Shown piece after piece: positions 10,641 to 22,213 of a DNA stretch of 64,000 bases (positions are counted from its first letter, which is position 1; each line of letters starts with the position of its first letter). A program made the translations under genes and the position numbers. The stretch covers positions 6,364,461 to 6,428,460 of the forward strand of contig CM034139.1 of assembly GCA_019914995.1 (NCBI GenBank). Reading direction: 5' to 3'. The DNA comes from Acanthochlamys bracteata. Taxonomy: Eukaryota; Streptophyta; Magnoliopsida; Pandanales; Velloziaceae. The notes under the pieces are model-generated. The model saw only the letters and a program-made list of their open reading frames with translations. It was not told where the DNA came from and did not search any database.

Positions 10641-13366
10641 AGAGACTATTGTTCTTTGATTTTTTTCTTTCTTTACTTTTTCGTTTTCTTGAAATACCCA
10701 TGCTGGATTAGTGAAAGAATAGAGAAGAGGAGAGAGAGCTTTAGAAAAGTATAGGCAAAAGACGAAACAATTTGGTAACTAAGCTACAGCTTGCGTTAAG
10801 CGGAATTAGTCACGACTGCATACGATTATGAGATGTTTGAAAATATTTATTAAAATAATTAAAATTAAAATATTTTTAAACTTTCTAAAAATAATTTAAT
10901 TTATTACAATTATATAAAATAAATAATATTAAAATTAATAACGTACAAATTTTATATTATAATTTTTATATTTAACTTCAAAAAATATTATAAAAATATT
11001 ATTTTTAAAAAATATAAAGTAAAAAATTATATAAAAAAAAAGATGAAATAAGCAACATCAAATATCCCTTTATATCTATACTTTACATTACTTCGGTGCT
11101 AAAAAAATATATATATTTATATGTGATAAATATTAACTCTCAAATAAAATATCTAATTACTTTATATAAAAGTTTCAGTCATTATAGTATTGGGCGGAGA
11201 TTATTATCTCCAATTTAGATCGTGTCTAATGTAATAGCGCAGTGGCTGCGTGATGTCAGATCTAAAGTGAGCTGGCTAATTAAGAAAATAGGTCTGCGTC
11301 TTATTTTGAGTTGTATCGAATTGGCTAATAATTTTTATGAATTTAATAACTCACACTTTTTAATAATTTTATATTAATTAAATCTTAAAATATTAAAAAT
11401 ATATATGTTAAATAGTTGATAAATTATTTTGATATTAAAATTTGATCCACCATTATACTCTCCTAACTAATTAATTTTCAATTGAGAGAAATCTCTAATT
11501 GGGAGTTCAAGTACAAGTTTGGCGGCTTGAGAGTGGCGTATGCTTTTTGTTTCCTACCAACGAAACTGGTGCTCATATTCTTCACAATCCAAATTGCTTC
11601 ATACTCAATTCTGATTTTTTTTTCTTGCTGTTATTATTATCTTATGTTGCTTTCTCTTACACCGAAATTCTAACCCACTAAGCACGTAGTGTGATGTTTA
11701 GCTACCTTGACCTGGAAATATTAACTTATTTGGCTCATTTCACTTTCACGTATGTACGTAATCAAAGTTGAACATTTTTGTTACTTTCAAACCCGCCATA
11801 AGACCAGCGCAAGTAACTGATGCTGTTTCGCAGCAGCAACTTTCAGCATACCTAACTAATGCGGCATAAAGCACGGCAAAGACGTACCGAACTAGTGCTT
11901 TTGCATCCCATACAAGGTTCAGGCGAAAACATTAATTGATCTGAATTTTGAATTTGAATCATATAACCATGGACATCACGTTTGGTCGGAGCGATCCATG
12001 TCCCAGCTGAAAAATATTCGAGAATACATTTGCCAAAACTTTCAAAAAAATAATTTTTAAATTTATATATTTTAATATGTTTTTTATAAATATTTAAATT
12101 TTATTTTAAAATTTAAATATATAATAAAAATTTATGTAGTGAAATGTTTTGTTGATTATTTTTATTATATTTTTAAATAAAAAACGAAAATTTATTTTTT
12201 AAAAAATATTTCTTATTTAAAAAGATTTAATTTAAAACTACTTTCAACGACGCTCACTCGTTCACGTTGAATGCAACATTTATGTTCGGAGAAGTAACCC
12301 AAAATTTTTGCTACAGTTGATGGAGTTCGAAAATAGAATGCATTGATGTTTACTTTTGGTATCGGTTCTAATTAATGATCATGTTGTTCTTCTACAATCT
12401 TGAATCAGGTCTGTATCTCCTTTCAATTCATGAATCATGACAAGCAGCAACAGCTCTTTGATTTCTCGTCTTTCCAGAAATTAATATGAAGAATAATAAT
12501 TCATAGAACGACTACTGTAAAGATAATTGTATTTCCTTCGTAAAATTCAGTCAGACAGCTGAGAAAATCTTTCGCTTTTTCTGCTCTACAGATTTTGCAA
12601 TCGATTGTGATGCCGAAAGCCCTTGTGAAACTTCTCCACGCAATCAGAGTTTGTATTCGTGTAGACTACAGTACGCCAAATAGTTAAAAAGTGTATATAT
12701 AGTTCAAAAGATTGTTGCTTTACGCTTTACCAAAACTGGGTTGACTTGTGTTTGATCTCATTTAACTGTGAACGGATGAATCCAGCGATGAAAAGATTAG
12801 AGAGAAAGAGTAACAACAAAAAGCAATTCTGGGAGTGAGTAATCCACTCCGTCTCCATCTCTCTAACAAATTTCTATTTCTGAAGCTTCCCAGCAGCAAC
12901 CACAGAAGAAAAGAAAAAGAAATAAAAGCTCGAGAACTGGCAACAGTAATCCACCCTTAAATGAACTTTATCTAAATTAGATTAGCTTTACTAACAAAGA
13001 TTAACTTTTATCATTAGCACAATCACGTTATGGAATCGTACAGCTTTACTTTATCTTTAATCCAACGGCGAAGAGATGTTAGACATTTGATCCAACGGTA
13101 AGGAGATGTACAGTTCAAAGCACTGTAGCATCTGACGCATGAGCACTGGGGAGTCACGTGATTCTTCTGCTCTACTTGCTGCTGCTTCTCTGTTGTTGAG
13201 TCCCTTGTTCGTGTAAGGGACGCCAAAAGAAATAAGCAACAACCAAACGCGAACACACCTTTTTCTTTTCTTCACCCGTCAAAGTTTTCGCTTTTGTTTT
13301 TCTCTCTCTTTTTTATGTTCACTTTATGAATTTATTATATTGACTTGATTGCTTCTTTCTTCTCTT
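10640..13366. other. Long intergenic region between AOC and MAKR
   Basis: AT-rich spacer with no recognised coding sequence. It holds one more family A foldback at about 12010-12245 and degraded A/T elements at 10830-11080 and 11320-11460. The part from about 12400 onward is less AT-rich and likely contains the MAKR promoter. Confidence 0.45.
12010..12245. repeat. AT-rich foldback element, family A copy
   Basis: The interior shares the family A order of blocks (TTTTAATATG, AAAATTTAAATATATAATAAAAATTTATGTAGTG in part, then A/T tracts). Ends and target duplication are not resolved. Confidence 0.45.
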
Positions 13367-13372
13367 TATAAT
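13367..13372 (+). promoter_or_regulatory. TATA box of the MAKR gene
   Basis: TATAAT preceded by a CT-rich tract, 117 bp upstream of the start codon at 13484. Predicts a leader of about 85 nt. Confidence 0.5.
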
Positions 13373-13483
13373 CTTCGTTTCATCTTCTACCTTTCTCAAA
13401 AGTGTAGAACAAAGCAGAGAAAGAAGTTGACATTGTTCTTCATTGTGGTTTTTATTGTTGTTTCTCCACTGGCTCTCTTAACA

Positions 13484-14643
13484 ATGGAAGCTCTGACCAT
13501 GTTGAAGCAATGGAGAGCGGGCGGGAGAGGTGGTTTCAGTAGTTCAGCAGCACCGGCTGCAACAACAACAGACGTACGAAGGCAAGCTGCTTGCACAGTT
13601 GCCAATGCTGTGCTCGGGCACTCGCCGGAGACGGACGATGACGATGACTTCATTGACTTAGAGTTTACATTACCGTACGAGTTAGAAGAAGATGAAGATG
13701 AGTCAGTGGAAGGTGATGTAGAACAGGAGAGGTTTGGGTTCGCATTGCCATCAACGGTCGCTGGAGAGTGCTGCAAGCCTGAACGCCGCCATGGTTCTAA
13801 CTCCTTGCTCAAGTCTGCAAACAAATTTCGCGTTCTCATGTTAAGCCTACAAAGGTCCAAATTAACACAGCTGGATACTTCCCCCAAGCAGCAAAACCAA
13901 CAACATCAGCAGCAGCAGCAGAGCAGTCGCAAGTTTTTTGTCAAGCTCAAGCGGGAAGAAACACCGCTGGTATCACTCTTTGCCAGAGATAGCAGCTCAA
14001 GAAGTACTAGCAGCAGTGGTAGAGCTTCGAAGTTTAGCACAGCAGAGGAGAACGAGAAGAACAGTAATAACTCCACGGACATGATGCAGAAGTATCTCAA
14101 CAAGATCAAACCGCTCTACGTCAGAGTGTCTAAACGCTACGGAGGAAAACTGCGGTTCACCGGACCAATGGGCTCGACGAGAAAAGTTGGCCCCACTGAG
14201 TTGGCGCCGTCTGCAACACCATGTCATACTAAAGATTGTCAGAAGACGCAAACAACGGTAAGCTTACCGTCTGGGTTGAAAGTTGTTTGCCGGCGGCTTA
14301 GAAAGAGCAGGTCCTCTACGTCGACGGCTGCCGCGGTACAGTCACCGCCGTCTCTGCCGCGAAGGAGAGATGACTCATTGCTTCAGCAGCAGGATGGAAT
14401 ACAGAGCGCCATTGCCCACTGCAAACGCTCCTTCCAAGCTCCTAAAGGTTTGTCCTATATTTTCACTCGCTGCGTTCGAATTCTTTGATCTTTTTAATTT
14501 GTTGTATTAACAGAGAGTGGTTTCTTTTTTTTTATGTTTATGTAGCTCTGCCGGAATATCCAACAGAACTAGTGCGATCTAACAGCGATCCTGGAGAGAA
14601 GAGAAGAGCCGAGAAAATTGCAGTTTTGAGTCGCATCTCGTGA
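13484..14643 (+). CDS. MAKR: Membrane-associated kinase regulator (MAKR-like)
   Basis: Plant-specific plasma-membrane adaptor of the BKI1/MAKR family, which modulates receptor kinases. The protein is 353 residues from exons 13484-14447 and 14546-14643. An acidic block with FIDLEFTLP (about 55-64) is followed by LLKSANKFRVLMLSLQRSK (108-126), a Q/H-rich linker (about 136-147), KFFVKLKREETPLVSLFARD (150-169), a serine-rich stretch, MMQKYLNKIKPLYVRVSKRY (200-219) with basic membrane-binding character, SGLKVVCRRLRKSRS and RRDDSLLQQQDGIQSAIAHC (294-313). These blocks, in this order, are diagnostic of MAKR2/MAKR5-type proteins. The start is the MEALTMLKQW methionine; the frame is open for 45 codons upstream, but that lies in the leader, downstream of the TATA box. 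The C-terminal exon encodes ELVRSNSDPGEKRRAEKIAV, as in relatives. Which MAKR it is cannot be decided here. Confidence 0.9.
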
Positions 14644-15230
14644 AGGTTTAACTATTCCAGCAGCATACGAATGACTTTGTTGATTTTTTTGGGATTTCTA
14701 GTGAGCTAGTTTGATATTGTAGTGTTTTATTAGCTAACTCACATGAATGAAAATCTTTCTCTTCTTTCAAGTATTTGAGATGCTAGTCCAGGTATCCCAA
14801 TACCCAACTGTTTTTTTTTTAAATTGTGAATGAATAGTATCGTAGTAGCTATAGCTCCTGCTATTCCACACAAATAGATCAAATGATGGCGTTGGGAAAG
14901 AAGACAAATGCTAGGGGCTCTGTTATTTTGATGAGAAAAGATTCTGAAAGGCTTTTGGGAAAGATGCAATTTCCATACATTAGCCTGTTCAATTATTTAT
15001 GCGAAGTTATTATATTGCCTGCTACTGCAGTCTCTCAGCTTTTGCTTTCTCTGTCATTTATAGAAGATAGAGAGAGAGCGAATACTGAGCGAGAGAGTGC
15101 ACAACAGTTGAAGCTTTTATAAACTTTGACCAAGGATAGAGTCTGTAGAAAGAAGGCTTAAGTTCCTCTTTTGCTAATAAATAAAGCATGTACAAGATAT
15201 CATTTTTCATCTTCTAACTCCAACATTGTG
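14644..15230. other. 3' flank of MAKR, nothing further recognised
   Basis: Contains the likely MAKR 3' UTR. A possible polyadenylation signal AATAAA lies near 15177-15183. No convincing coding sequence. Confidence 0.4.
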
Positions 15231-15333
15231 CCACTAATGATCAACGTTCAAACTCATAAGGGAGAAGATGAGTTTGACAAGAGTCTGGTAAAATGTGCCT
15301 TGTTAACAAATGACAATTAGAAAATGGTACCTT

Positions 15334-15600
15334 GAGCAGCTGCACCACTGCACCGAATCCTATGCAGGTATTGGCTGCATACTGTCGCTGTTGTCTATGC
15401 CTCAGCTTTACTAACAAATTCTTAATTCTGGCCCAGTTTTCAGTCATCTGGTTAATTCCATCCAGGTCCCCCACTTACCAGCGTTTACAAATTCCTTCCA
15501 TCAGAGTCGCCGAAGAATAGAGAATATCACCAGCATTCCAAGTTGATCATTCAAGTTATCGCCACTCGCTTTACCAAATAACCGATAAATTTCCTAAATA
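15334..15600 (-). pseudogene. Relic of an unidentified protein-coding gene
   Basis: On the minus strand one frame reads AGDILYSSATLMEGICKRW, then a TAA stop, then continues VGDLDGINQMTENWARIKNL and on to CIGFGAVVQLLK, followed by a possible donor (CTCAAG|GTACC). Just upstream, another frame reads EIYRLFGKASGDNLNDQLG and would need a one-base shift to join. The amino-acid composition looks like real protein, but the frame is broken by at least one stop and one shift. I do not recognise the family. A spliced live gene is possible but would need a very short intron at the stop. Confidence 0.35.
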
Positions 15601-15663
15601 AAAAAAATTGAAATGAATCAAATGAACGTAGATCAGGGAAAAGAGAGAGAGAGGTACGTTTGG

Positions 15664-15852
15664 AATTAATTATAAAATTAAATTTTTCTGAGATAAAAAT
15701 ATTTTTATTTTTTTAGATAATAAAAAAATTTTATACGTTCTAAATTTTTTTTATTTTATTTAAATTTTTAAATAAACTTTTTAGTATTTATAAAATATAT
15801 ATTAAAATACGTTAAAAAAAAAATTTTTCAAAAGTTATTTTTGGTATGTACT
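15664..15852. repeat. AT-rich foldback element, family A copy (inverted)
   Basis: The left end, near ACGTTTGGAATTAATTAT, and the right end, near ACTGCCAAACGCAG, are inverted copies around CGTTTGG. The interior is the reverse complement of the family A core. Target duplication not resolved. Confidence 0.55.
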
Positions 15853-16264
15853 GCCAAACGCAGCCAGAGAGCGTGTGTATATGTACCGGCGGCGTAACGA
15901 GGATTAGACCTGAGGAGAGAGAGAGAGAGACCAGTATTGGGCTGAAGTTAAGCTTGCGGCTTGGAGCGTAGTTAGTTAACGAGTAGGACATATGTGGCCC
16001 ATTTAGATTAAAATACGAATCAACGACACTGCCACTGTAGGTATAAACTCGGTGCCAGTTTGTAATCTGGTAGCTATTTGTATATCTTTGTACCATTTGT
16101 ACGTATTCACAGCAGACTTTTTATAGTAAGGGCCATATATGCGATGTCAAATAGGACGGGATCTTCATGCAAATTAGTTCTGTAGTTGTTTAATTTTGTA
16201 AATATCTGTGAGACGACTCGTCTTCCAAATCTGCCACCGTTCGCTCGATCACCTTCAATTTTAA
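15853..16264. other. Intergenic, short GA tract
   Basis: Contains a (GA) run at about 15914-15930 and an AAAACGACGT motif at about 16263-16272, as often seen in plant core promoters. No gene assigned. Confidence 0.35.
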
Positions 16265-16410
16265 AACGACGTAGCTCTCCGGCAATGGCTCAGTTGGAGC
16301 AATTTTCCAATTCTACTCCTCACATAGGGTTGTTATCGATCAACTCCACGACTACGACGGCTGGCTACCTTCAATGCGCGTCCCCAATGAGACTGCTGTG
16401 AATTCCGGTA
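16265..16410 (+). other. Exon-like open stretch, unassigned
   Basis: One frame is open over about 45 codons and reads VVIDQLHDYDGWLPSMRVPN then ETAVNSG into a good donor (TTCCG|GTAAGC) at 16409/16410. A different frame holds the ATG at 16285. No second exon follows before the convergent NHL gene. It may be a gene remnant or a chance open frame. Family unknown. Confidence 0.25.
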
Positions 16411-16629
16411 AGCCCAAATTCTCTTTTTCTTTTTCATAGAAATCATATTTCTCTGCTATTCCAGATCTAATCTAAGATATAGAATACTGAGCATTTTAAA
16501 AAATCTTAATCAAATTCTCTAAAACCGAAAAATACCTTACTCCAATTTCCTTCCCAAAATTTACCTTCAATATGCATAATTTTAATCAATATAAAAAAAA
16601 TGAAAAACCAAACAAAAGGATAGAAATTT

Positions 16630-17298
16630 CTATTCTACTGTTGCCACGCAATCCTTGTTCTTCAATTCCTGCAAAGTTATGGAAGCATCAATTGTCATGG
16701 AGCAGTTGAGTAAAACGTGTACGTCTCGTTTGTACACCTTCAGCACGTTCACTCGCCCGTTGATCACAGTGTAGCTTGTCACGTTAAACTCCTGCCCTAG
16801 CAGTGCTGCAAGGACGCTTGCTTTTCTTCCCACCACACGATTAGCCAACACATCAATTTCCACACTCATCCTCGCCGTCCGATGAGCTCCCACCTTCCCT
16901 GCAGGCACATACCCAATGCCTACCGACTCGTTGCCATAGAAGAACTCTGTTGTGCTCTGATCGAATGAGAATGAAGCAGCGTTTGGATTTTTTATTGACA
17001 CGTCTGCATTTAAGGTGGCGTTGAGGCCGTCCGCGTTGAAGCGAAGGCTGTTGATGCGGATGGAGTTCATTGTGAGTTCAGGGTTTTCGATTTTGAATAT
17101 TGTGAAGGCAAGAACAAGGGCAATGGTACCGAGGATGACAATTATGGCGCCGCAACCGCTGCAGCACCACAGAGCCCTACGGCGTTTTCGGAGATAAGAT
17201 GATCGCCGTGTACCGGTGCTATTGGATTCCTCTTCTTCTCCCATTGGTGCTACAACTAGGGAATAGTCATCAAACTTTGGTTTGCCTTTGTCAGCCAT
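16630..17298 (-). CDS. NHL/LEA_2 membrane protein (copy 1)
   Basis: Single-exon protein of 222 residues. It has a polar N-terminal tail, a basic cluster (RKRRRALWCC, 37-46), one hydrophobic segment (about 50-69) and a LEA_2 domain (about 75-210) with the family signature VSIKNPNAASFSF. Several N-glycosylation sequons (NAT, NES, NVT, NCS) in the C-terminal part fit a type II topology with the domain on the lumenal/apoplastic side. NDR1/HIN1-like proteins sit in the plasma membrane and many are induced by pathogens or abiotic stress; the role here is inferred from the family. The start is the first in-frame ATG, MADKGKPKFDD. A related gene lies 0.9 kb upstream in the same orientation, so this is a probable tandem duplicate. 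Confidence 0.9.
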   Translation of the reverse strand: MADKGKPKFDDYSLVVAPMGEEEESNSTGTRRSSYLRKRRRALWCCSGCGAIIVILGTIALVLAFTIFKIENPELTMNSIRINSLRFNADGLNATLNADVSIKNPNAASFSFDQSTTEFFYGNESVGIGYVPAGKVGAHRTARMSVEIDVLANRVVGRKASVLAALLGQEFNVTSYTVINGRVNVLKVYKRDVHVLLNCSMTIDASITLQELKNKDCVATVE

Positions 17299-17662
17299 GA
17301 GTAGCTATGTCAAAAGCAATGCCAAATCCTCAAATGTAAACTACCTTAGCATCTGATGAACAAGAGGAATGTTGTTTTAGTTTTTGGTGAAGTAGTTGTG
17401 TTTAAGAGTGTAGTTGTTAGGTTTATTAAGGTTAGGAATGAAGGCAGTTGGAAGGATTACAAGTATTTGTTGAAATGTTGACTCTAACACGTTGTTTAAC
17501 GCCTTTTCTTAAAATAAATTGCTGTAGCTTGGCATCACGTCTCAATATAATATCCAAAATCAAAGTAAACAAAGAAAAAAGTACCTGGAGTTTGAAGAGT
17601 TCATGAATAAAATTATTGAGTTGCAAGGTTTTTGGAGTATTTTGGAGTAACGAAGTTAGGCC

Positions 17663-18043
17663 TCAGATTCTAGCCCAAGTAGCAAGTGTTAAGTCTCCTA
17701 GGTTTTCTAATCCAAGCCCAAGAAAATGCATTCCTTTTGAAAAAAAAGATGAAAGAGGTCTGAGTTGGAATGAAATTTCTATTAGGATAAAAATGAGCAA
17801 CGCTGTAAAATTGCAGGCACTTCCAGAAGCAGTGCATCTGAAATGGTATACCCTGTCAAAGAAAGGTGCAGCATTGATTTTTAGTCTTCTCCAATAGAGT
17901 GACATGATGAGACGGTCTACTTCCGGCACGAAACAGAATAGTATGAAGTCCCAAAATTCAAGCCATAAGTCCTTGTGCTGACACACTGATGCGTTAAGAT
18001 TCAAACCATTGCCACTACCGTTGTTGCCGCAACAAGCAGCCAT
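17663..18043 (-). other. Open frame of unknown status between the NHL genes
   Basis: A 126-codon ATG-started frame on the minus strand overlaps a similarly open frame on the plus strand (to 17897). The minus product has two Cys-containing ends and a hydrophobic middle (TALLIFILIEISF) but no family I recognise. Both strands being open suggests low stop density rather than a gene. Listed as the only long frame in the spacer between the two NHL genes. Confidence 0.2.
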
Positions 18044-18157
18044 GGTTATACTGAAAAAACTTCTCTCCGTATCTACAAACTACCGACGATTATTGTAAAC
18101 ATCTGCATGTAATGTAACATCAAATAAAGCTAATATATCATATTTACTACTTATAAT

Positions 18158-18820
18158 CTAAAGCTGGATATGCTGGTGGCAATTCTGGTCAGTGACCTTC
18201 TGGCTAGCCAAGGCAACGTTCATCGTGCAGTTCATCTCCACATCCACATGGCGCTTAAAGATACCAAGAATCTTAACTCTCCCGCCAACCTTCGTGGACG
18301 TTTGCAATCCGACAGTGCCAGAGATGAGATCTCTCGATAGGCTCGGGATGTTACCCAACCGGTCCGCCATGACATCCACCGTCACGTTCATCCGCAGTGT
18401 TCTGTGAGCCCTGGCCGAGCCAGGCCCTCCGTAAACAACTCCAATTAACGTGTCTCTATAATAGAGCGAAGTAGTACTACCACCGAATTTGAAGGAAGCA
18501 GCGTTGGGATTCTTCACTGACACGTCAGCAACCACTGTCATGTTGACGGTAATTGACGGGCTTGTTCTGATGTTGAGCTGCTGGAGGGTGAGAGAGTTCA
18601 TGGTCATTCGAGGCTCACGCACTTTAAATACGGTAACGGCGAGGACGACGATGAGAACAGCGAGCAGAATTATTATTGCAACGGAGACGCCACAGCAGAG
18701 AACGCAGCAGCGGCGACGGTAGTATGGTTTGCCAGGAGATAGAAGACTATGGGCATCGGCTTCATCGCTGTTTGGGAGATCGCCGGTGACAGCGAGAGGA
18801 CGAACGTCGCTACTCATCAT
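18158..18820 (-). CDS. NHL/LEA_2 membrane protein (copy 2)
   Basis: Single-exon protein of 220 residues, similar to copy 1: a short polar tail, the cluster YYRRRCCVLCC (33-43), a long hydrophobic segment (about 44-66), then a LEA_2 domain with DVSVKNPNAASFKFGG (99-114) and a C-terminal cysteine (NCHQHIQL). The block MTMNSL and the block AHRTLRMNVTVDVMADRL correspond to MTMNSI and AHRTARMSVEIDVLANRV in copy 1. The frame is open 81 codons further upstream, but that part (TIIIFSQLLAQVS and onwards) does not look like the family, and the MMSSDVRPL start gives the normal length. Likely a type II plasma-membrane protein; function inferred from NHL relatives. Confidence 0.9.
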   Translation of the reverse strand: MMSSDVRPLAVTGDLPNSDEADAHSLLSPGKPYYRRRCCVLCCGVSVAIIILLAVLIVVLAVTVFKVREPRMTMNSLTLQQLNIRTSPSITVNMTVVADVSVKNPNAASFKFGGSTTSLYYRDTLIGVVYGGPGSARAHRTLRMNVTVDVMADRLGNIPSLSRDLISGTVGLQTSTKVGGRVKILGIFKRHVDVEMNCTMNVALASQKVTDQNCHQHIQL

Positions 18821-20770
18821 CTTGTGTTGACTGGTGAATTTGGAGCGTTGATCACATGGAAGGGAAGTGAGAAATGGCTTGAGAATTGGAAATTTGAGGG
18901 AAGATTTAAGAGAGTGAAATAAATGATGGGATCTTGTAGGTGGTGTTTGTGGATGGACTTCATATAGAATTGCTGGTTTTATCTGCCGCCTATTGTGAAG
19001 GGCAATAGCTGATACCTGGGCAAGCAATTGGCTGAAGATTATAATTGTTGAATATTTTAACATGGTATCACTTTGTCTGGGAGTGCTTTGAAAAAAAAAT
19101 TGAAAAAAAATATTTCAAAATTTTTATAAATAATTAAATTTTTAATTAAAAGATACAAACTAATAAATATTATTTATAATGTCTAATTTTTTTCTTTTTT
19201 CCAAAGTTTTTTAAAGAAACTATAGAATATTATTAAAATTATTTAAAATATAATAAACATTAGAAGAAAAAATTTGTAAAGCACTTCGAAATACTATCAA
19301 AAGTATGAAATAGAAAGCTAATATGTCAAGTACAGCTAGAGATGGCAATATATGATCCAATTCGAAAATTCAATCGAAATTGATCCATTTAATTAGGATT
19401 AGAGTTGTAAAATTTGACCCGTATATATATATGAATTAAATTAGCGTTGAACGAATTTAATTCGATTATTAAATAGTTGATCCGGATCGATCCGAAATTG
19501 GTCACCAATTCAAATTATTATATCTTAAGGAACAATATTTTTCTTATTTTTTTATCGTATAATTAAATTTTTCAATAAAAAATTAATAATAGTAATTTAT
19601 ATTTATAATCAATTATTTAATTTTATGTTTTATTAAAATAATATAATATGAGAATTATAAAATTATCGAAAGTATTACTACATGTTTACAGTTATAAAAT
19701 TTCAGCTATTATCACATATTTAAAAAATAAAAATAAAAAATTTCTTGAACATTATAAGGACTAATAAAAATTCTAAAAAATATATATTGTAACGTATACT
19801 CATCATATTTTCTACTAAAAATATTGTGTGCATCTATATTCTAACTAATTTTATAATTTCCCTCAAATTTAAAAAATATATAATTAAAAATTAAATATTT
19901 TAACTATAAACAAGTCGATCAAATTTAATCTACTTACTAAATAAATTAAATTAGAATTAATAATTTTAATTTATATAAATTTTATATTAAATTAAAAGTA
20001 AATAAATTTAATTCGATTAATAAATAGATATACGAAATCTATCTATCATCCCAAATTGCTATCCTAAAAAGAGCCTTGGCTTGAAGTCTACAGTCTGGTA
20101 GCGTTGTGAATATTATGCAATAAAGTCTGTGGATATGGGATGTACATTCTATACCATGCCATGTTTAGTCTAAACCAAATTTTTATTGGTTAGATTATTT
20201 GTTCTAGGACCTCTTTGAATGTTATTTTGTGTATTTTTTTTTAATGACTATGAGCACGTTTGGCATTGCATTTGAAAAAAAACAGCTAAATATAAAAATT
20301 CGTGCGATGAGAAAAAATATTAAAATATGGCAACAGCAAAAGCAACTAAAGAGCTATTTTAAAAGTGATTTTTAAAAAATTTTGAGAACAAAAGATATTA
20401 ATATTTTTAATAAATAATTTCTACTATTGTTTAAAAAGTAATAATACTAAATAATAATTAAATTTTAAGGTGTAAATTTTTTGTATATTTTCTTTAAAAT
20501 ATTATAAATAATTATAAATTTTTTTTAAAATATAAAATAAAATTAGAATGAAAATTATCATAAGAAACCTAACCGATGTTTGATGTTCTACTCGATATTA
20601 AAACTGCTTATAGCAAACACGAAAACAAATGAACAGTAATTCTAACTGATAACATGATAAGCCCAAAGAGAACAAAACAAAGCAAAGTATTTTGAAACAA
20701 TACACAAGGAAGAAAAGAACTTCCGTTTATCTTGAATCATGGCACACAGTGTACGTGTACTCGCATAAGC
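18821..20770. other. AT-rich intergenic region
   Basis: Mostly A/T tracts with degraded foldback sequence at about 19080-19300, 19500-20030 and 20250-20540. No coding sequence found. The last 100 bp before 20771 are the 3' flank of the glycosyltransferase gene. Confidence 0.45.
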
Positions 20771-22213
20771 TCAAACGCCTTGTCTCAGCCGATCAACGAC
20801 CTCTAATAGCGCGTTATGGGACGACCCACCTTGTCGGAGAGCTGCTACCGCCGCCTCCTTCGCCGCTGCTGTGTTTCTCTTCAGCTCCATCCCTCCCTCT
20901 GACTCCATTAACCATTTCACACGTTCTTCAATCTCGCACGCGTTCACCATTTCCTCGTCGTACCCGTTCATCTCCACTGCGAGCTTCAACTCCTTCACCA
21001 GAAAGACCTTATTCATTTTCTGCTCTGCATATAATGGCCAGGCTATCATGGGCACGCCGGCCATAACTGATTCCAACACCGAGTTCCAACCGCAATGCGT
21101 CACGAACCCTCCTGTTGCATCGTGTCCTAAAACAGCTGTCTGCGGCGCCCATGACTTCACCACCAACCCCCGCTCTCTAGTTCTCTCTAGGAAACCTTGC
21201 GGCAGCAGAGCTTCCAAGTCTGGTTCTGTTGGTTTCTCCAACAGTTTCGTTGGATCATTGCTAGAAGCAGTCCTTACAACCCACAGAAATCTCTGGCCGC
21301 TGTTTTCTAACCCGAGAGCAATCTCCTTCACTTGCGCTGGGGTAAAGACTCCAATGCTACCGAAGCAGAGAAACACCACGCTTCGGCTGGGCTGATTATT
21401 AAGCCAGGAGAGGCAATCAATTCCGCCGCCCCTGTTGTTTCCCTTCTCCTCTGCCTTGATTAACGGCCCGATGCTGTAAATTGGAGCGGTACGCTTGCCT
21501 TCTGGCGTGCAGAGTCCGGCGTTGAGAGCTTGCAGTGTTCTTGGTTCTAATGCATCGAACGTGTTGATAATAATTCCGGTGGCTTCTGGGAATCGTTTAC
21601 TAACAGAAAGGAACCCTTTATATGCGTCGTCATCTCTGTCAAGAATCGGCAGCGGCATGTGGTTCGCCGGCAACGGTGGTATACCAGGAACATCTATGAA
21701 ATAATTATCCAGCTCTCTGAAGCTCTTTGTAGTCTTCAAATGGAGCTCCGGGAGATAATAAAAGGCAGCTAGAACACCAGCACCGGAAGTAAAGAACATG
21801 TAGCAAGGAAGTTTGAGCTCTGCTGCAGCATCGAAACAATAGCAGCAGAAGAAATCAATAATCAAAGCTTGCGGCCGGCGAGGGCAAGCGTTCGAGAGGT
21901 AGTCAAGAAGAAGAGGGTTAGTGAGACGGAGAAGACCGAGGCCACGAGCTTCAACGTGTGGTGAAGAAGTAGGCGGCGGCGCGACGGTAGGGAGACGGTG
22001 GAAGACTATAGAAGGGTTTGCAGCGGAGGCACGGGCTATGAATGATGCTGTGTCACCTGTATTGAAAGGTGGCTCTACGATGATGATAGTTACAGCGAAG
22101 CCGTGCTGAACTAGTAGCTTACCGAGTTCAAACATTGAAACCAGGTGTCCCATTCCCGGAGACGGGTAGAGCACTACAGTCTGCATCTCTTTTTGAGCTT
22201 CACCGCCGGCCAT
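20771..22213 (-). CDS. UGT88: UDP-glycosyltransferase, UGT88 type (copy 1)
   Basis: Single-exon family 1 glycosyltransferase of 480 residues, the normal length. His23 in PSPGMGHL is the expected catalytic base and Asp120 in ALIIDFFCC its activating partner. The C-terminal PSPG box (about 355-398) starts [20 protein letters not shown], includes HCGWNS, and ends in ...YAEQ; the final Gln is the usual glucose-type residue. [17 protein letters not shown] and the PSPG wording fit the UGT88 family, whose members glycosylate flavonoids, dihydrochalcones and other phenolics with UDP-glucose; the acceptor cannot be read from sequence. The start is [10 protein letters not shown]; the in-frame ATG 24 codons earlier is less likely. 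It forms a tandem pair with the gene at 24093. Confidence 0.93.
   Translation of the reverse strand: MAGGEAQKEMQTVVLYPSPGMGHLVSMFELGKLLVQHGFAVTIIIVEPPFNTGDTASFIARASAANPSIVFHRLPTVAPPPTSSPHVEARGLGLLRLTNPLLLDYLSNACPRRPQALIIDFFCCYCFDAAAELKLPCYMFFTSGAGVLAAFYYLPELHLKTTKSFRELDNYFIDVPGIPPLPANHMPLPILDRDDDAYKGFLSVSKRFPEATGIIINTFDALEPRTLQALNAGLCTPEGKRTAPIYSIGPLIKAEEKGNNRGGGIDCLSWLNNQPSRSVVFLCFGSIGVFTPAQVKEIALGLENSGQRFLWVVRTASSNDPTKLLEKPTEPDLEALLPQGFLERTRERGLVVKSWAPQTAVLGHDATGGFVTHCGWNSVLESVMAGVPMIAWPLYAEQKMNKVFLVKELKLAVEMNGYDEEMVNACEIEERVKWLMESEGGMELKRNTAAAKEAAVAALRQGGSSHNALLEVVDRLRQGV

Noticed and set aside
13396..13887. Minus-strand open frame of 163 codons
   Set aside because: Antisense of the MAKR coding exon; no family motif, and the plus strand matches MAKR throughout.
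18821..19063. N-terminal extension of NHL copy 2 by 81 residues
   Set aside because: The added part contains a second hydrophobic stretch not found in NHL proteins and makes the protein too long; the MMSSDV start gives the family length.
20871..21395. Long plus-strand open frame of 174 codons
   Set aside because: It is the antisense of the UGT88 copy 1 coding region; the minus strand carries all catalytic motifs.
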